In this document: one piece after another, positions 17,932-26,868 of the stretch
Position numbering within the stretch: the first letter of the stretch is position 1
Layout of the letters: each line of letters begins with the position of its first letter
NCBI GenBank assembly: GCA_007833815.1
Contig: CP033464.1
Location: 5,001,001 to 5,065,000 of the forward strand
DNA: 64,000 bases
Direction of reading: 5' to 3'
Source: Brevibacillus laterosporus
GTDB lineage: Bacteria > Bacillota > Bacilli > Brevibacillales > Brevibacillaceae
The notes under the pieces: model-generated
What the model saw: only the letters and a program-made list of their open reading frames with translations
Databases searched by the model: none
What the model was told of the DNA's origin: nothing
Made by a program: the position numbers and the translations under genes

Positions 17932-18266
17932 GAAGTTGCTCCCGTGTCTCGAGTACGATTAGGTCTCATACGCAATTTAACAATAGTCAGAATGGTAATA
18001 GCTACAAATAATCCGCCACGCACCGGTAGTTGTGTGTCTAAGATAGCAAAGATAACAGAACCGAGCAAGAGCAAGATAATCAATAAAGCGGTTTTTAGTA
18101 TAGGCATGCGCATTCTTTCCGCAAACCCCAGATAATAAACAAGTAATAGATACACAAAAATGATCCAATAACGTTGTAAATCAGCCCACATAAAAAAATG
18201 ATCGTACCAAGTTAATGACTGTGGGTTTGCAGGGTCATAAATCGATGCTAGCTCTATCCACTCCAT
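17928..18266 (-). CDS. ylaH: YlaH-like membrane protein
   Basis: A 112-residue protein with three hydrophobic segments (about 30-47, 56-75, 80-97) and the LGFAERMRMPILKTALLIILL region resembling Bacillus YlaH. The function is unknown. AAGGAGAGG precedes the ATG. It sits 20 bases after nfo and overlaps the next gene, so these three form an operon. Its closeness to typA (ylaG) mirrors the Bacillus ylaG-ylaH order. Confidence 0.75.
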   Translation of the reverse strand: MEWIELASIYDPANPQSLTWYDHFFMWADLQRYWIIFVYLLLVYYLGFAERMRMPILKTALLIILLLLGSVIFAILDTQLPVRGGLFVAITILTIVKLRMRPNRTRDTGATS

Positions 18267-18286
18267 TTTCTACCTCTCCTTTGTTC

Positions 18287-19117
18287 TTATCTTTGTAGGT
18301 CGCGTACGTAAACCAATTCATCTGCGTATTCCTGTTCATCATCAACAGGTGTTTCAAGAACGACAGGTAAATGCTGCAATTTCTCAGAACGCAGGAATTT
18401 AGCTAATGCATCGCTACCAATTTCACCCTTGCCAATCTTTTCGTGTCGGTCTTTTCGACTTCCAAAGGGAACTTTGCTGTCATTAAAGTGGATGCAAACT
18501 AGACTATTGAGGTACCCAGTTTGCTCCATATCCTCTACTAATTTATCAAAGGATTCTTCATCCCATTGTCCAGCAGCAAATGCATGGCATGTATCAAAGC
18601 AATACCCAATTTTCTCAGGATATTTACTTGCTTTGCGAATCTCTTCTAACGCATGAACGGTTAGTCCAAGCTCGGTGCCTTGTCCAGCCGTATTTTCAAG
18701 CAACAGCTTCACTGGACCATTGTATTGCTCAAGAATCAAATCAAGCGTCTCTACCATACGCTTGGTACCATATTCTTCTCCTTCGCCCACATGCTTACCA
18801 CAGTGCACTACGGCTCCAATCGCACCATACGCTTCAGCGATGTGCAAATCCTCAACGATGGAACGAATGGTTACTTCCTGTAAATCCTCTTTAGGTGTGG
18901 AGAGATTCGTAATATAAGGAGTATGACAAACCAGCGTAATGTCATGCTTGGTCATAATTTCTACACCTTTATCTGCATCTTTATGGTCAATCTTTTTAGG
19001 TTTAAGTCCGCGTGGGTTCTTAGTAAACACTTGAAAGGATTGCGCCCCCAAATGAACCGCTTGCATAGCAGCTTTTTCTAGCCCTTTTGCGACACTAATA
19101 TGACATCCAATTTTCAA
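18287..19117 (-). CDS. nfo: Deoxyribonuclease IV (AP endonuclease, Nfo family)
   Basis: A 276-residue TIM-barrel endonuclease IV that cuts DNA 5' to abasic sites in base excision repair. The three-zinc site is readable: VVHCGKH, LLLENTAGQGTELG, GYCFDTCHAFAAG, and CIHFNDSK followed by DRHEKIGKGEIG. The length is typical. The start is TTG 19117, with AGGTG six bases upstream. It heads an operon with ylaH and a small gene. Confidence 0.93.
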   Translation of the reverse strand: MKIGCHISVAKGLEKAAMQAVHLGAQSFQVFTKNPRGLKPKKIDHKDADKGVEIMTKHDITLVCHTPYITNLSTPKEDLQEVTIRSIVEDLHIAEAYGAIGAVVHCGKHVGEGEEYGTKRMVETLDLILEQYNGPVKLLLENTAGQGTELGLTVHALEEIRKASKYPEKIGYCFDTCHAFAAGQWDEESFDKLVEDMEQTGYLNSLVCIHFNDSKVPFGSRKDRHEKIGKGEIGSDALAKFLRSEKLQHLPVVLETPVDDEQEYADELVYVRDLQR

Positions 19118-19196
19118 TCTATTTCACCTCGTGGTTTTCTGGTTATCTGTTTTATTTTGTATCATGTCTACTGTAGCAATCTTTGCGTGCCTAGTC

Positions 19197-19234
19197 AAAA
19201 GAAAAGCCGCCTTGGAGTACTTCCAAAACGGCTG
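19197..19234 (-). terminator. Terminator after typA
   Basis: On the minus strand AGCCGTTTTGGA pairs with TCCAAGGCGGCT through 12 bp (two G-U), loop of 5, followed by TTTTCTTTT. Confidence 0.8.
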
Positions 19235-19281
19235 TTCTTTACTCATTCATTTGTTAGATAACGATTAAAAAATATACTCTC

Positions 19282-21108
19282 TTAGTCAAAACGTCTTGTC
19301 TTGTTATAACGCTCACGATCTGACTTGTTCAAGTATTTCTTACGTAGTCGAACGGAATGAGGTGTTACTTCGCACAATTCATCATCGTTCAGATACTCAA
19401 GAGCTTCTTCCAACGAAAGCATACGTGGTGTTTTCATTTTAACTGTTTCATCCTTGTTAGCAGAACGAACGTTGGTAGCATGCTTTTCTTTGATTACGTT
19501 AACGGTCAAGTCGTTATCACGGCTATGTTCACCAACGATCATACCCTCGTATACATCAGTACCAGGTTGGATAAACATAGTTCCACGATCTTCTACTGAC
19601 ATCAAACCGTATGTGCTAGAAGTACCTGTATCATTAGAAATCAATACACCAGCACGGCGCCCGCCTACGATACCAGGTACAACTGGGCGATAGCAGTCAA
19701 AGGAGTGGTTCAAGATACCATAACCACGTGTAATTGTCATGAATTCTGTACGATATCCAATCAAGCCACGGGAAGGAATAAGGAATTCCAAACGAACTTG
19801 TCCGAAACCATTGTTAATCATATTCACCATTTCAGCTTTACGCGCTCCCAATGTTTCCATAACAGGACCCGTGTGCTCTTCAGGAACGTCAATGATAAGA
19901 CGCTCAGCTGGTTCCATTTTTACACCATCGATTTCACGGATGATTACTTCTGGTTTAGATACACCCAACTCGTAGCCTTCACGACGCATGTTTTCAACCA
20001 GGATAGACAAGTGCAATTCGCCACGTCCAGAAACAACGAAAGCGTCTGCTGAATCAGATTCATCAACACGTAAGGATACGTCTGTTTCAAGCTCGGACAT
20101 CAAGCGATCCCGTAGTTTACGAGAAGTAACATGCTTTCCTTCTTTACCAGCAAATGGACTGTTGTTAACCAAGAAGGTCATTTGCAATGTAGGCTCATCA
20201 ATTTTCAAAAGTGGCAATGGATCTGGTTTATCAGCGTTGCAAACGGTCTCCCCTACGTTAATGTCTTCCAAACCAGCTACAGCAATAATATCGCCTGCAC
20301 GAGCTGTTTTTTGTTCAACGCGGTTTAGCCCTTGGAAACCAAATAGCTTTTGTACACGCATTTTCTTGATGCTACCATCACGTTTTACAACAGATACCTG
20401 GTCATTTAGATTAATAACACCACGATAAACGCGGCCAATACCAATACGACCTAGGAAATCATTATAATCAAGCATCGTTACTTGGAATTGCAACGGCTCT
20501 TCTTCATTTGCTTCTGGAGCTGGGATGCCTTCAATTATGGTTTCGAATAGTGGCTTCAAGTCTTCTGATAAGTTGTCCGGCTCCTTACCAGCAATTCCTT
20601 GAATCCCAGAAGCATATACAATTGGGAAGTCCAATTGTTCTTCTGTCGCATCTAGATCAATAAATAGGTCATACACTTCATTGATTACTTCTTGTGGGCG
20701 AGCATTGTCACGGTCGATCTTGTTCACAACAACGATCGGCGTTACGTTTGCTTCTAATGCTTTACGTAAAACGAAACGAGTTTGTGGCATGCAGCCTTCA
20801 AACGCATCAACAATCAACAAAACACCATCTACCATGCTCATGATACGTTCTACTTCTCCACCGAAATCGGCGTGACCAGGAGTATCCAAGATGTTAATGG
20901 TGTAATCCATATATTTTACAGATGTGGTTTTCGCTAAGATAGTGATTCCACGTTCACGTTCCAGATCATTGGAATCCATCATGCGCTCAGCCACATGTTG
21001 GTTGCTACGGAATGTACCGGATTGAATAAGAAGTTTGTCAACCAGTGTCGTTTTACCGTGGTCAACGTGGGCAATAATTGCGATATTACGAATATCAGGG
21101 CGTTTCAT
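19282..21108 (-). CDS. typA: Translational GTPase TypA/BipA
   Basis: A 608-residue ribosome-associated GTPase. G1 AHVDHGKT is at 13-20, switch residues at RGITI, G3 DTPGH near 75-79 and G4 NKID near 129-132, followed by EF-G-like domains and the TypA-specific C-terminal region (GYRTEFMTITRGYGI, GLMSVEDRGTMFI). It helps 50S assembly and stress or cold adaptation in other bacteria. GAGGAGG precedes the ATG. It is monocistronic with its own terminator. Confidence 0.96.
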   Translation of the reverse strand: MKRPDIRNIAIIAHVDHGKTTLVDKLLIQSGTFRSNQHVAERMMDSNDLERERGITILAKTTSVKYMDYTINILDTPGHADFGGEVERIMSMVDGVLLIVDAFEGCMPQTRFVLRKALEANVTPIVVVNKIDRDNARPQEVINEVYDLFIDLDATEEQLDFPIVYASGIQGIAGKEPDNLSEDLKPLFETIIEGIPAPEANEEEPLQFQVTMLDYNDFLGRIGIGRVYRGVINLNDQVSVVKRDGSIKKMRVQKLFGFQGLNRVEQKTARAGDIIAVAGLEDINVGETVCNADKPDPLPLLKIDEPTLQMTFLVNNSPFAGKEGKHVTSRKLRDRLMSELETDVSLRVDESDSADAFVVSGRGELHLSILVENMRREGYELGVSKPEVIIREIDGVKMEPAERLIIDVPEEHTGPVMETLGARKAEMVNMINNGFGQVRLEFLIPSRGLIGYRTEFMTITRGYGILNHSFDCYRPVVPGIVGGRRAGVLISNDTGTSSTYGLMSVEDRGTMFIQPGTDVYEGMIVGEHSRDNDLTVNVIKEKHATNVRSANKDETVKMKTPRMLSLEEALEYLNDDELCEVTPHSVRLRKKYLNKSDRERYNKTRRFD

Positions 21109-21303
21109 AAGTTCCTCCTCGTCTTTGCATACACTCCATAATAACAGGTAATAGGTTCATTCACAATCTATAAAATGTGGAGGAATACCCGATTCTTGTC
21201 GAGAACTTTCCTTGTCTAATCCGTCATACTTTGGCAAATCTTGACTGCACTCCCATGCTACACTTGAATAAATGCCATCATAGCACGAAAGGAGGCAACT
21301 GAA

Positions 21304-22635
21304 ATGACCCATGCCACCGATCTATTAGCCATAACACCTACCTTATCATCTATTTGCTCAAGTTTATTGCGGCTAGCTGATCAATTTGGTCTATTGCTGA
21401 GTATTCACATCACAGAACATCAGTCTCAAACCTTCTCATGGAGTAATGGATTAGCTGACAGACAACAATCTTTGATACAAGCAACTTTACACATAACAGT
21501 TTGGTCTACGCGAAAAGAGATGGGACAAGCTACCACCTTACACTTAACCGAATCTGCTGCGGTTGCGGCCTTTCATCAAGCTCGTATCAGTCTTGCTTTA
21601 AATGAGAATGGGTGGCGAACCTTTCAACAGTTTTGCCGATGTGAAAAGCAGCTTCCTCCACCAACTTCAATGGAGCAATTGGGTGAATATCGTGATTGGC
21701 ATTTATTTATTAGTAAAATGGGCTTGGAACATAAACGGTTTTTTCGTGAGAAAATGCCGTACAAATTGCAATCCCAGATCATTATGCAACAAGAAAAACA
21801 GTTGCTCTGCCGTAGTGACGGTAGCATTTATCAGTCGCAATTTTGGAGAGTGACGCTACAAGCTACATTTCAATCAAACTCCCAAACCAGACCTATTCAT
21901 TATCAAGATGGTGCTACCTTCTTTGAAATTTGGCATCCAGGTATGAACGAAATAATAATTGATTTCTATGAGCAAATGGCAAATCGCCTCTCTATATGCC
22001 ATGTACAATTTCAGCCGTCCCATATCATTAATCGTATTCATACAACATTAGCCTTATCCTCTTGTGAAGTCTCTACACCACTCTGGATCGATACAGAAAT
22101 TTTTGCTGTTCTTTTGCATCTTTTTTTGCAACAACCTCCCGAGCTACGCCAATCGTTGCCCTCTGCATCACGATTGCGACTCTCTCATTTGGAAGGTCAC
22201 ATTTGTTATCAGCCCTTCCATTCCATCGGTACCTTATACCCCTCTGTCACGCTACGGGGAGATTCTGTTCTAGATATGGAAAAACAAGAAGCTTTAAGGG
22301 GAGCTCATCTCCTTTTTTCTTTGCCAACACTGATATGTAAAGATGGACTACCTACCTCGTCCATTCACATTCACGATAAAGCCCCTTCCTATATAATGAG
22401 CGGTTATCACCAACTATATCAAAGCAAATCAATGGACAGTTATTTTCTGTTAGCACGTAATTCTTTTGATCTCACCACGCTTCAACAAGTACAGCCTAAC
22501 TGGTTACGCGGTCGACTAAGCATGATTTTTTCTTCCATTATTTGTGGTTGGGGAACGAATCGTACAGTTATTGAGCCACATTCCTTAGATTTTTGTGTAA
22601 CAGCACCCTCTTACCTGTTGATAGATATAGGATGA
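21304..22635 (+). CDS. Possible diverged TldD/PmbA-like protein
   Basis: A 443-residue protein with no clear signal peptide. The N-terminal third (SWSNG, then MGQATTLHLTESAAVAAFHQA) follows the pattern of TldD/PmbA N-domains, where a ligand loop leads to a 'GfAst..lseeal..Av' helix. There is no HExxxH zinc motif, so if related it would be non-catalytic like TldE. AAGGAGG precedes the ATG. It lies 71 bases before a second unusual protein of similar type and both precede a spore-type lipoprotein. The assignment is weak. Confidence 0.5.
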   Translation: MTHATDLLAITPTLSSICSSLLRLADQFGLLLSIHITEHQSQTFSWSNGLADRQQSLIQATLHITVWSTRKEMGQATTLHLTESAAVAAFHQARISLALNENGWRTFQQFCRCEKQLPPPTSMEQLGEYRDWHLFISKMGLEHKRFFREKMPYKLQSQIIMQQEKQLLCRSDGSIYQSQFWRVTLQATFQSNSQTRPIHYQDGATFFEIWHPGMNEIIIDFYEQMANRLSICHVQFQPSHIINRIHTTLALSSCEVSTPLWIDTEIFAVLLHLFLQQPPELRQSLPSASRLRLSHLEGHICYQPFHSIGTLYPSVTLRGDSVLDMEKQEALRGAHLLFSLPTLICKDGLPTSSIHIHDKAPSYIMSGYHQLYQSKSMDSYFLLARNSFDLTTLQQVQPNWLRGRLSMIFSSIICGWGTNRTVIEPHSLDFCVTAPSYLLIDIG

Positions 22636-22706
22636 CATTTTTTCGAACATGATTAGGTGGATTTTTTGTAATTTTTGTTGAAAGATTCAGTTAAGGAGGT
22701 CTTGTC

Positions 22707-23876
22707 ATGGATGTATTTATGGATTTTCAAACTAAACTGCTAGCTACTATGGCCTCTCATTCCAAAGACTTGGCCGCTTTTCACTTCTATTTAGAAGAGG
22801 AGAACGTACTTTCCTCCTCAGTGAAACTACAGTATTGTGGAGAGCTTACATTGATTTGGCAAGATGGTAGCATTTCCTTACATGTAATTACTCCTGCCTT
22901 ATTAGATCAATCTGAATTGCCCTTAGCTAAATGGGCTGCTTATCGTTTTTTTCGGTCTGATTATCGATATCTGGTTGATCGTGATACGATTTATAAATCT
23001 CCAACTATATATGATCCATTATTAGCAGAGCATGTGAAAACACACACGTTACCTGAGCTGCCAGAGGGTTTTACGGCAACTGCCTCCTTGCTTAAACGTA
23101 CCTACGGTGATTCACGACATATACAAATTTTCGAGCAAGAAACCCGTCTACACTTACACCCTACATTCAACAGCCCATTTTCTTACCAATTCCGCAGACT
23201 TCCTCCCAAAGCTGCACGGGAATATCTACAAACGGAAGCATTCTGGTTTAACAGCTTCACACCTTCTCAAATTCCTTTTTACTCTCCAACAAAACATACT
23301 ATTTGCTTGCTGAGCCCTACTGCCTTACAACGTTTGCTACTTCCCTGTTTTTTATCTCCGGATTTTCAAATGGAGTGTAGGAAGCACCCGTTCTCTTTCT
23401 CCGGATTTGAAGCTTTGTATGATCCAAAGCGTCTGTCTGGCATAGGTAGTCGTAGTTTTGATCGCAGGGGTAGACCCCTTTCAACCTTCTCCCTAAGTAC
23501 GAACTTGAATTCAGAAAAAAAATACACTCAACTACATCTGCTCCCAGACTTGCCAGAGGATGAGATAGCTCTTGGTTTGGTAGCACAAGCAAATACACAG
23601 GTGGCTTTTCATCCTTGGTTACAAAGTCAGCCTGAAGTGTTGTTTATCCCCACTTTGGACATACCCAATTATTACCACCCATTGCAGACTGAGCATCTGT
23701 TTTGTCCACAGGCTACACTTTTTCGTTACGGTAAACCCGTTCTACTATCCTCTTGGTTATTTCCTGTCTCTGGTCTTACACTATTTTTATCCAAAAGTTT
23801 AATTTCCGTGCGTAAACCCGTATGGGACGTGCCAGGTCTGGCCTTTCCTGCTCTTTCCTTGGAGAGCACTTCCTAA
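22707..23876 (+). CDS. Possible diverged PmbA/TldE-like protein
   Basis: A 389-residue protein. Its clearest signal is LYDPKRLSGIGSRSFDRRGR near residue 235-255, which resembles the TldD/PmbA motif 'DdP..pg..gsr.FDdEG', and the C-terminus (VPGLAFPALSLEST) resembles the family ending 'sPal.ve.l'. No HExxxH is seen. TAAGGAGG precedes the ATG. With the preceding gene it may form a heterodimer similar to TldD/TldE, but lacking the metal site; this is inference. Confidence 0.5.
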   Translation: MDVFMDFQTKLLATMASHSKDLAAFHFYLEEENVLSSSVKLQYCGELTLIWQDGSISLHVITPALLDQSELPLAKWAAYRFFRSDYRYLVDRDTIYKSPTIYDPLLAEHVKTHTLPELPEGFTATASLLKRTYGDSRHIQIFEQETRLHLHPTFNSPFSYQFRRLPPKAAREYLQTEAFWFNSFTPSQIPFYSPTKHTICLLSPTALQRLLLPCFLSPDFQMECRKHPFSFSGFEALYDPKRLSGIGSRSFDRRGRPLSTFSLSTNLNSEKKYTQLHLLPDLPEDEIALGLVAQANTQVAFHPWLQSQPEVLFIPTLDIPNYYHPLQTEHLFCPQATLFRYGKPVLLSSWLFPVSGLTLFLSKSLISVRKPVWDVPGLAFPALSLESTS

Positions 23877-23927
23877 GTAATTCGGCTACCTTCTGTTAAC
23901 ACTACCTAATGGAGGTGGCCAACTAAC

Positions 23928-24650
23928 ATGAAAAAAATCCTGTATACGGCTTCATGTCTCGTATTGTTGACAGCAGTAACTGCTTGTGGAACTACTACAA
24001 AGCAAGGTGCCCAAACCCATTCTTACAGATCCAATCAAATGACACCGAGTGGCTATGGAACAATGGGTACTAACAATTACAATGGTGCCATGACTTACAA
24101 CGGCTATGGTTACAATGGATACGGTACAGACAGAGGAAATTACCCTCATTCTGGCCTATACCAATCTACAGACTCTCGCATGCATGGTTTTAGTAATAAC
24201 TACGCAAATAGTGGCTATGGCCAACGTTATCGAGGAAATGCACATTCTCTCATGTCCCCGAACCATGCTTACAACCGTGAGTTAGCTGATCGCATTACTA
24301 CAGCTGCAAAGAAAATTAAAGGGGTACAATCAGCTACTACCGTCGTCTATGGAAATGAAGCGGTTGTTGGTATTGAGTTGAAAGATCATAAAAATTCATC
24401 TCACCGCCGTACCATTGAACGAGAGGTAAACAATGAAGCAGTTAAAGCTGCTCCTCATCACCGAATTTACGTTACATCTGATACCAAGATGATATCACGT
24501 GTAAAAGGAATCGATAACAACTATCGCTCGTCCGGGTCTAACATGACGTCTGGTCCAAATACCGTTACGGGCAATCTGTCTAATGTCGGTGCAGATTTTG
24601 GCACGTTAGTCATGGACATTGGTCGTACGATAACTGCTCCATTCCGTTAA
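23928..24650 (+). CDS. YhcN/YlaJ-family lipoprotein with Tyr/Gly/Asn-rich linker
   Basis: A 240-residue predicted lipoprotein: lipobox VTAC (Cys near 20), a long low-complexity Y/G/N/S linker (about 25-110, with NGYGYNGYGT repeats), then a YhcN/YlaJ domain (about 115-190: RELADRITTAAKKIKGVQSA, VVYGNEAVVGIELKD). The family is spore-associated. It is a second member in this window beside the one at 9753. GGAGGTGG precedes the ATG, and it follows the TldD-like pair by 51 bases. Confidence 0.82.
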   Translation: MKKILYTASCLVLLTAVTACGTTTKQGAQTHSYRSNQMTPSGYGTMGTNNYNGAMTYNGYGYNGYGTDRGNYPHSGLYQSTDSRMHGFSNNYANSGYGQRYRGNAHSLMSPNHAYNRELADRITTAAKKIKGVQSATTVVYGNEAVVGIELKDHKNSSHRRTIEREVNNEAVKAAPHHRIYVTSDTKMISRVKGIDNNYRSSGSNMTSGPNTVTGNLSNVGADFGTLVMDIGRTITAPFR

Positions 24651-24670
24651 AACTAACGATCTTTATGCAC

Positions 24671-24716
24671 AACAAAAAAACAGGGCAACGGTCAACGTCT
24701 GCCCTGTTTTTTTGTT
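24671..24716 (+). terminator. Terminator after YhcN-type gene
   Basis: Inverted repeat AACAAAAAAACAGGGCA / TGCCCTGTTTTTTTGTT with a 12-nt loop. Confidence 0.9.
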
Positions 24717-24731
24717 GTTATAGAAAATAAA

Positions 24732-24768
24732 TAAAAAACGAGGCGCCTGCTATTAGCCAGACGCCTCT
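24732..24768 (-). terminator. Terminator after speH
   Basis: On the minus strand GAGGCGTCTGGC pairs with the GCAGGCGCCTC arm around a short loop and is followed by GTTTTTT. Confidence 0.8.
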
Positions 24769-24794
24769 GCTTGTTAGTCAATCAATTGGTTGTC

Positions 24795-25199
24795 TTATGC
24801 GTTAGTCGTTGTAGAAAGTTCCATTTCTGGTTCCACAACTTCTAATTCACCTAAACCACGAATTAGTTTTTTAGCAAAGACTTTCTCCGGTTTTAATACA
24901 GAAACCATGTAGTCAATGGCAACCTGCGGATCCACTGTCTCTCCGCATGTGTAGCAATCCAAAGCGGCGAATCCGCGCTCTGGGTAGGTGTGGATGGAAA
25001 GATGACTTTCCGACAAAAGAACCAATACAGTTGCTCCCTGTGGTGCAAATTGTTTAGACTGTACACTTAGAACAGTCGCACCGCATGCTTCTGCTGCTTC
25101 AACCATTTGTTTCTTCAAGAAATCTGCATCGTTCAGTAAATCAAATTGTACTCCCCAAGTGTCAATGGCAACGTGTCTTCCGAAAGTAGAATATTCCAT
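24795..25199 (-). CDS. speH: S-adenosylmethionine decarboxylase proenzyme
   Basis: A 134-residue SpeH/SpeD2-type proenzyme that cleaves itself to form a pyruvoyl cofactor and decarboxylates SAM for spermidine synthesis. The processing site is SESHLSIHTYPE, with cleavage expected between Glu64 and Ser65; His70 and Cys85 (in DCYTCGE) fit the proton-transfer residues known for this class. GGGGGA lies upstream of the ATG. speA is 5 kb away. The 730 bases upstream contain no gene. Confidence 0.93.
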   Translation of the reverse strand: MEYSTFGRHVAIDTWGVQFDLLNDADFLKKQMVEAAEACGATVLSVQSKQFAPQGATVLVLLSESHLSIHTYPERGFAALDCYTCGETVDPQVAIDYMVSVLKPEKVFAKKLIRGLGELEVVEPEMELSTTTNA

Positions 25200-25499
25200 T
25201 CTTTCGGTTCCCCCTTCCTAGCATGTGTGATAATGAAACATCGCTAGGACCTGCGTCATTCACTAACGGGGGCGGGTCTTTGGTCCACCCTTTGAAGTGA
25301 ATCCTGGTTCCTATCTAGTTTTTCCAACGAGATTTAAATTATCATGGTTCTGGGAAAAACACAATACTTTTTTAAAAATTAATTCTGGAAATACCAAATT
25401 TTTCAACAAATATAAACACAGGATACCACGAAACCATAGGCTTGCCAAGCCCTTCTAGGGAAAGCTGCTCTTCTATTAGAACTATGTTTTTTAAAATTT
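25200..25499. other. Long upstream region of speH, no gene
   Basis: No coding frame is supported. On the minus strand this is the likely leader and promoter area of speH, with several short inverted repeats but no riboswitch class that I recognise. Confidence 0.4.
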
Positions 25500-25880
25500 T
25501 ATGAATTAGCCGAGAACACTCGTGATTTTAATCATGAGATGAATCGGCTTCGGACAAAGCGTGTCTTCTGACACGTTAATTGACCGACTACTTCTTTGAA
25601 TAACTAACAAGAACAGGTATACTAATCTTGTACAGATTGCTCATTGAAAACGGAATGTATGGGGTTGCCATAAGGAATGCTTTGTGTCGTAAAACATTCA
25701 AGCACCTTCGTCCTCTCTGACCGAAAAGCGAAAACCAAGCAGTAGGTCAGAGAGAAGAGTCCAACGTACACTTTTTTTCAATAACCGTAGGGACTACGGG
25801 GATAGCCTGCTAATTCTCACTTCGTTGGATGTGATAGCGCAGGAATCTCGTGGCTTTAGCCATGAGAGGTTCAAGCTTTC
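25500..25880 (+). mobile_element. IS200/IS605-like remnant or omega-RNA-like element without transposase
   Basis: Two hairpins of the style found at IS200/IS605 ends occur 340 bases apart: CTCGTGATTTTAATCATGAG at 25519-25538, enclosed by a GCCGA/TCGGC stem, and CTCGTGGCTTTAGCCATGAG at 25847-25866, followed by AGGTTCAA. Before the second is CCGTAGGGACTACGG and further structured sequence, as in the 3' RNA region of tnpB elements. No TnpA or TnpB frame remains. A 10-bp hairpin (25713-25754) lies in between. The identification rests on remembered element ends. Confidence 0.45.
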
Positions 25881-25889
25881 CGTTTGTAC

Positions 25890-25920
25890 AAAAAATGGGC
25901 ACCAATAGCGCCCATTTTTA
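25890..25920 (-). terminator. Terminator after the 198-residue gene
   Basis: Stem around TGGGC / GCCCA, flanked by A and T tracts, 11 bases past the stop codon on the minus strand. Confidence 0.7.
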
Positions 25921-25930
25921 TACGTTTCTT

Positions 25931-26527
25931 TTATGCTTCTAGTACAAACAAACGATGTGAAACAGCAGACAGCTTTTGATCAATTACTGACACCGTGTCC
26001 GGTTTGTGTTCCCCTACCCAATTGCGCAGGTCAAGTAGACGATCGGTCTCTTGGCGCAACTGTGTAATCTCTTGTTCACTAGACGTTTGTACATATAGAT
26101 GTTGTAATTCCTTGACGTAGCTTGCACCGTCCTGCTCAAAGATGACGGATTCCTCGGTGTCATTCACTTCTTCAATCTTCGTCACTGAACCTTCATCGTA
26201 ATGATAAATAATTGTGAAGTTCTCGTAAATTCGATGCACAACAGCGTGACCCTTAAAAGCTTTCATCGCTTTACGCATCACGTTGGCAAGCCCGATATCT
26301 TTGATCGTATAGGAACTGTCGCAAATAAAGTGATTTTCAAATCTCTGGAAGGCAAGATGTATTTCGGAACTACCATCCACAACGACGATGTCACGATCCC
26401 CATTTTCAAATATCTGTTCCATCAAGAGAACTCTTTCGTTTGCAAAGAGTTGAACAAATTGCATTAATTCCTGCTCTGTCATGGTAAAAAAGGCGTTTGC
26501 GTAACTAGTAGCTAAACGCTGTGCCAT
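25931..26527 (-). CDS. Conserved hypothetical protein (paralogue of gene at 27594)
   Basis: A 198-residue soluble protein of unknown function. Its middle (TIKDIGLANVMRKAMKAFKG followed by HAVVHRIYENFTIIYHYDEG) matches the same region of the protein at 27594-28196, so the two are diverged paralogues. The C-terminal third is helical. GGGGAG precedes the ATG. It follows the DUF4446 gene on the same strand but behind a terminator. Confidence 0.65.
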   Translation of the reverse strand: MAQRLATSYANAFFTMTEQELMQFVQLFANERVLLMEQIFENGDRDIVVVDGSSEIHLAFQRFENHFICDSSYTIKDIGLANVMRKAMKAFKGHAVVHRIYENFTIIYHYDEGSVTKIEEVNDTEESVIFEQDGASYVKELQHLYVQTSSEQEITQLRQETDRLLDLRNWVGEHKPDTVSVIDQKLSAVSHRLFVLEA

Positions 26528-26749
26528 ACAAATCTCCCCAATTCATTGTTTTTCCTAAATACCAATCGGTTACGCATGTGTATCTGGTTGGTTGACTGGT
26601 AATGCGGAAAAGGGAGCTAAGTATCCACAAAAGATCGCTGTAGAACCTGACCTTGCCGCCCCGTGAGTCTGAACTCAAAATGGGTAATGAAGGCGGATCA
26701 CCTACTTTTATCTTTATACACTTCTCTACTTTTGATTATACACAAAACA

Positions 26750-26782
26750 AAAATAAAAATCCTGCCCTATAAACGCAGGATT
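26750..26782 (-). terminator. Terminator after DUF4446 gene
   Basis: Stem AATCCTGC / GCAGGATT with a 9-nt loop followed on the minus strand by a T-rich tract. Confidence 0.8.
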
Positions 26783-26868
26783 CCAAAGAAAAAAGCGATT
26801 TAGAGAGTTTACAGACGGTTTCATGGAAAAACCTCCTACATCATCACTATCTCGCAGATTTATACAAT

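Noticed and set aside
19357-20875. Plus-strand frames opposite typA
   Set aside because: Antisense shadows of a highly conserved gene; no ribosome sites.
25200-25320. Possible SAM- or polyamine-sensing riboswitch before speH
   Set aside because: Short inverted repeats are present but no known class could be recognised.
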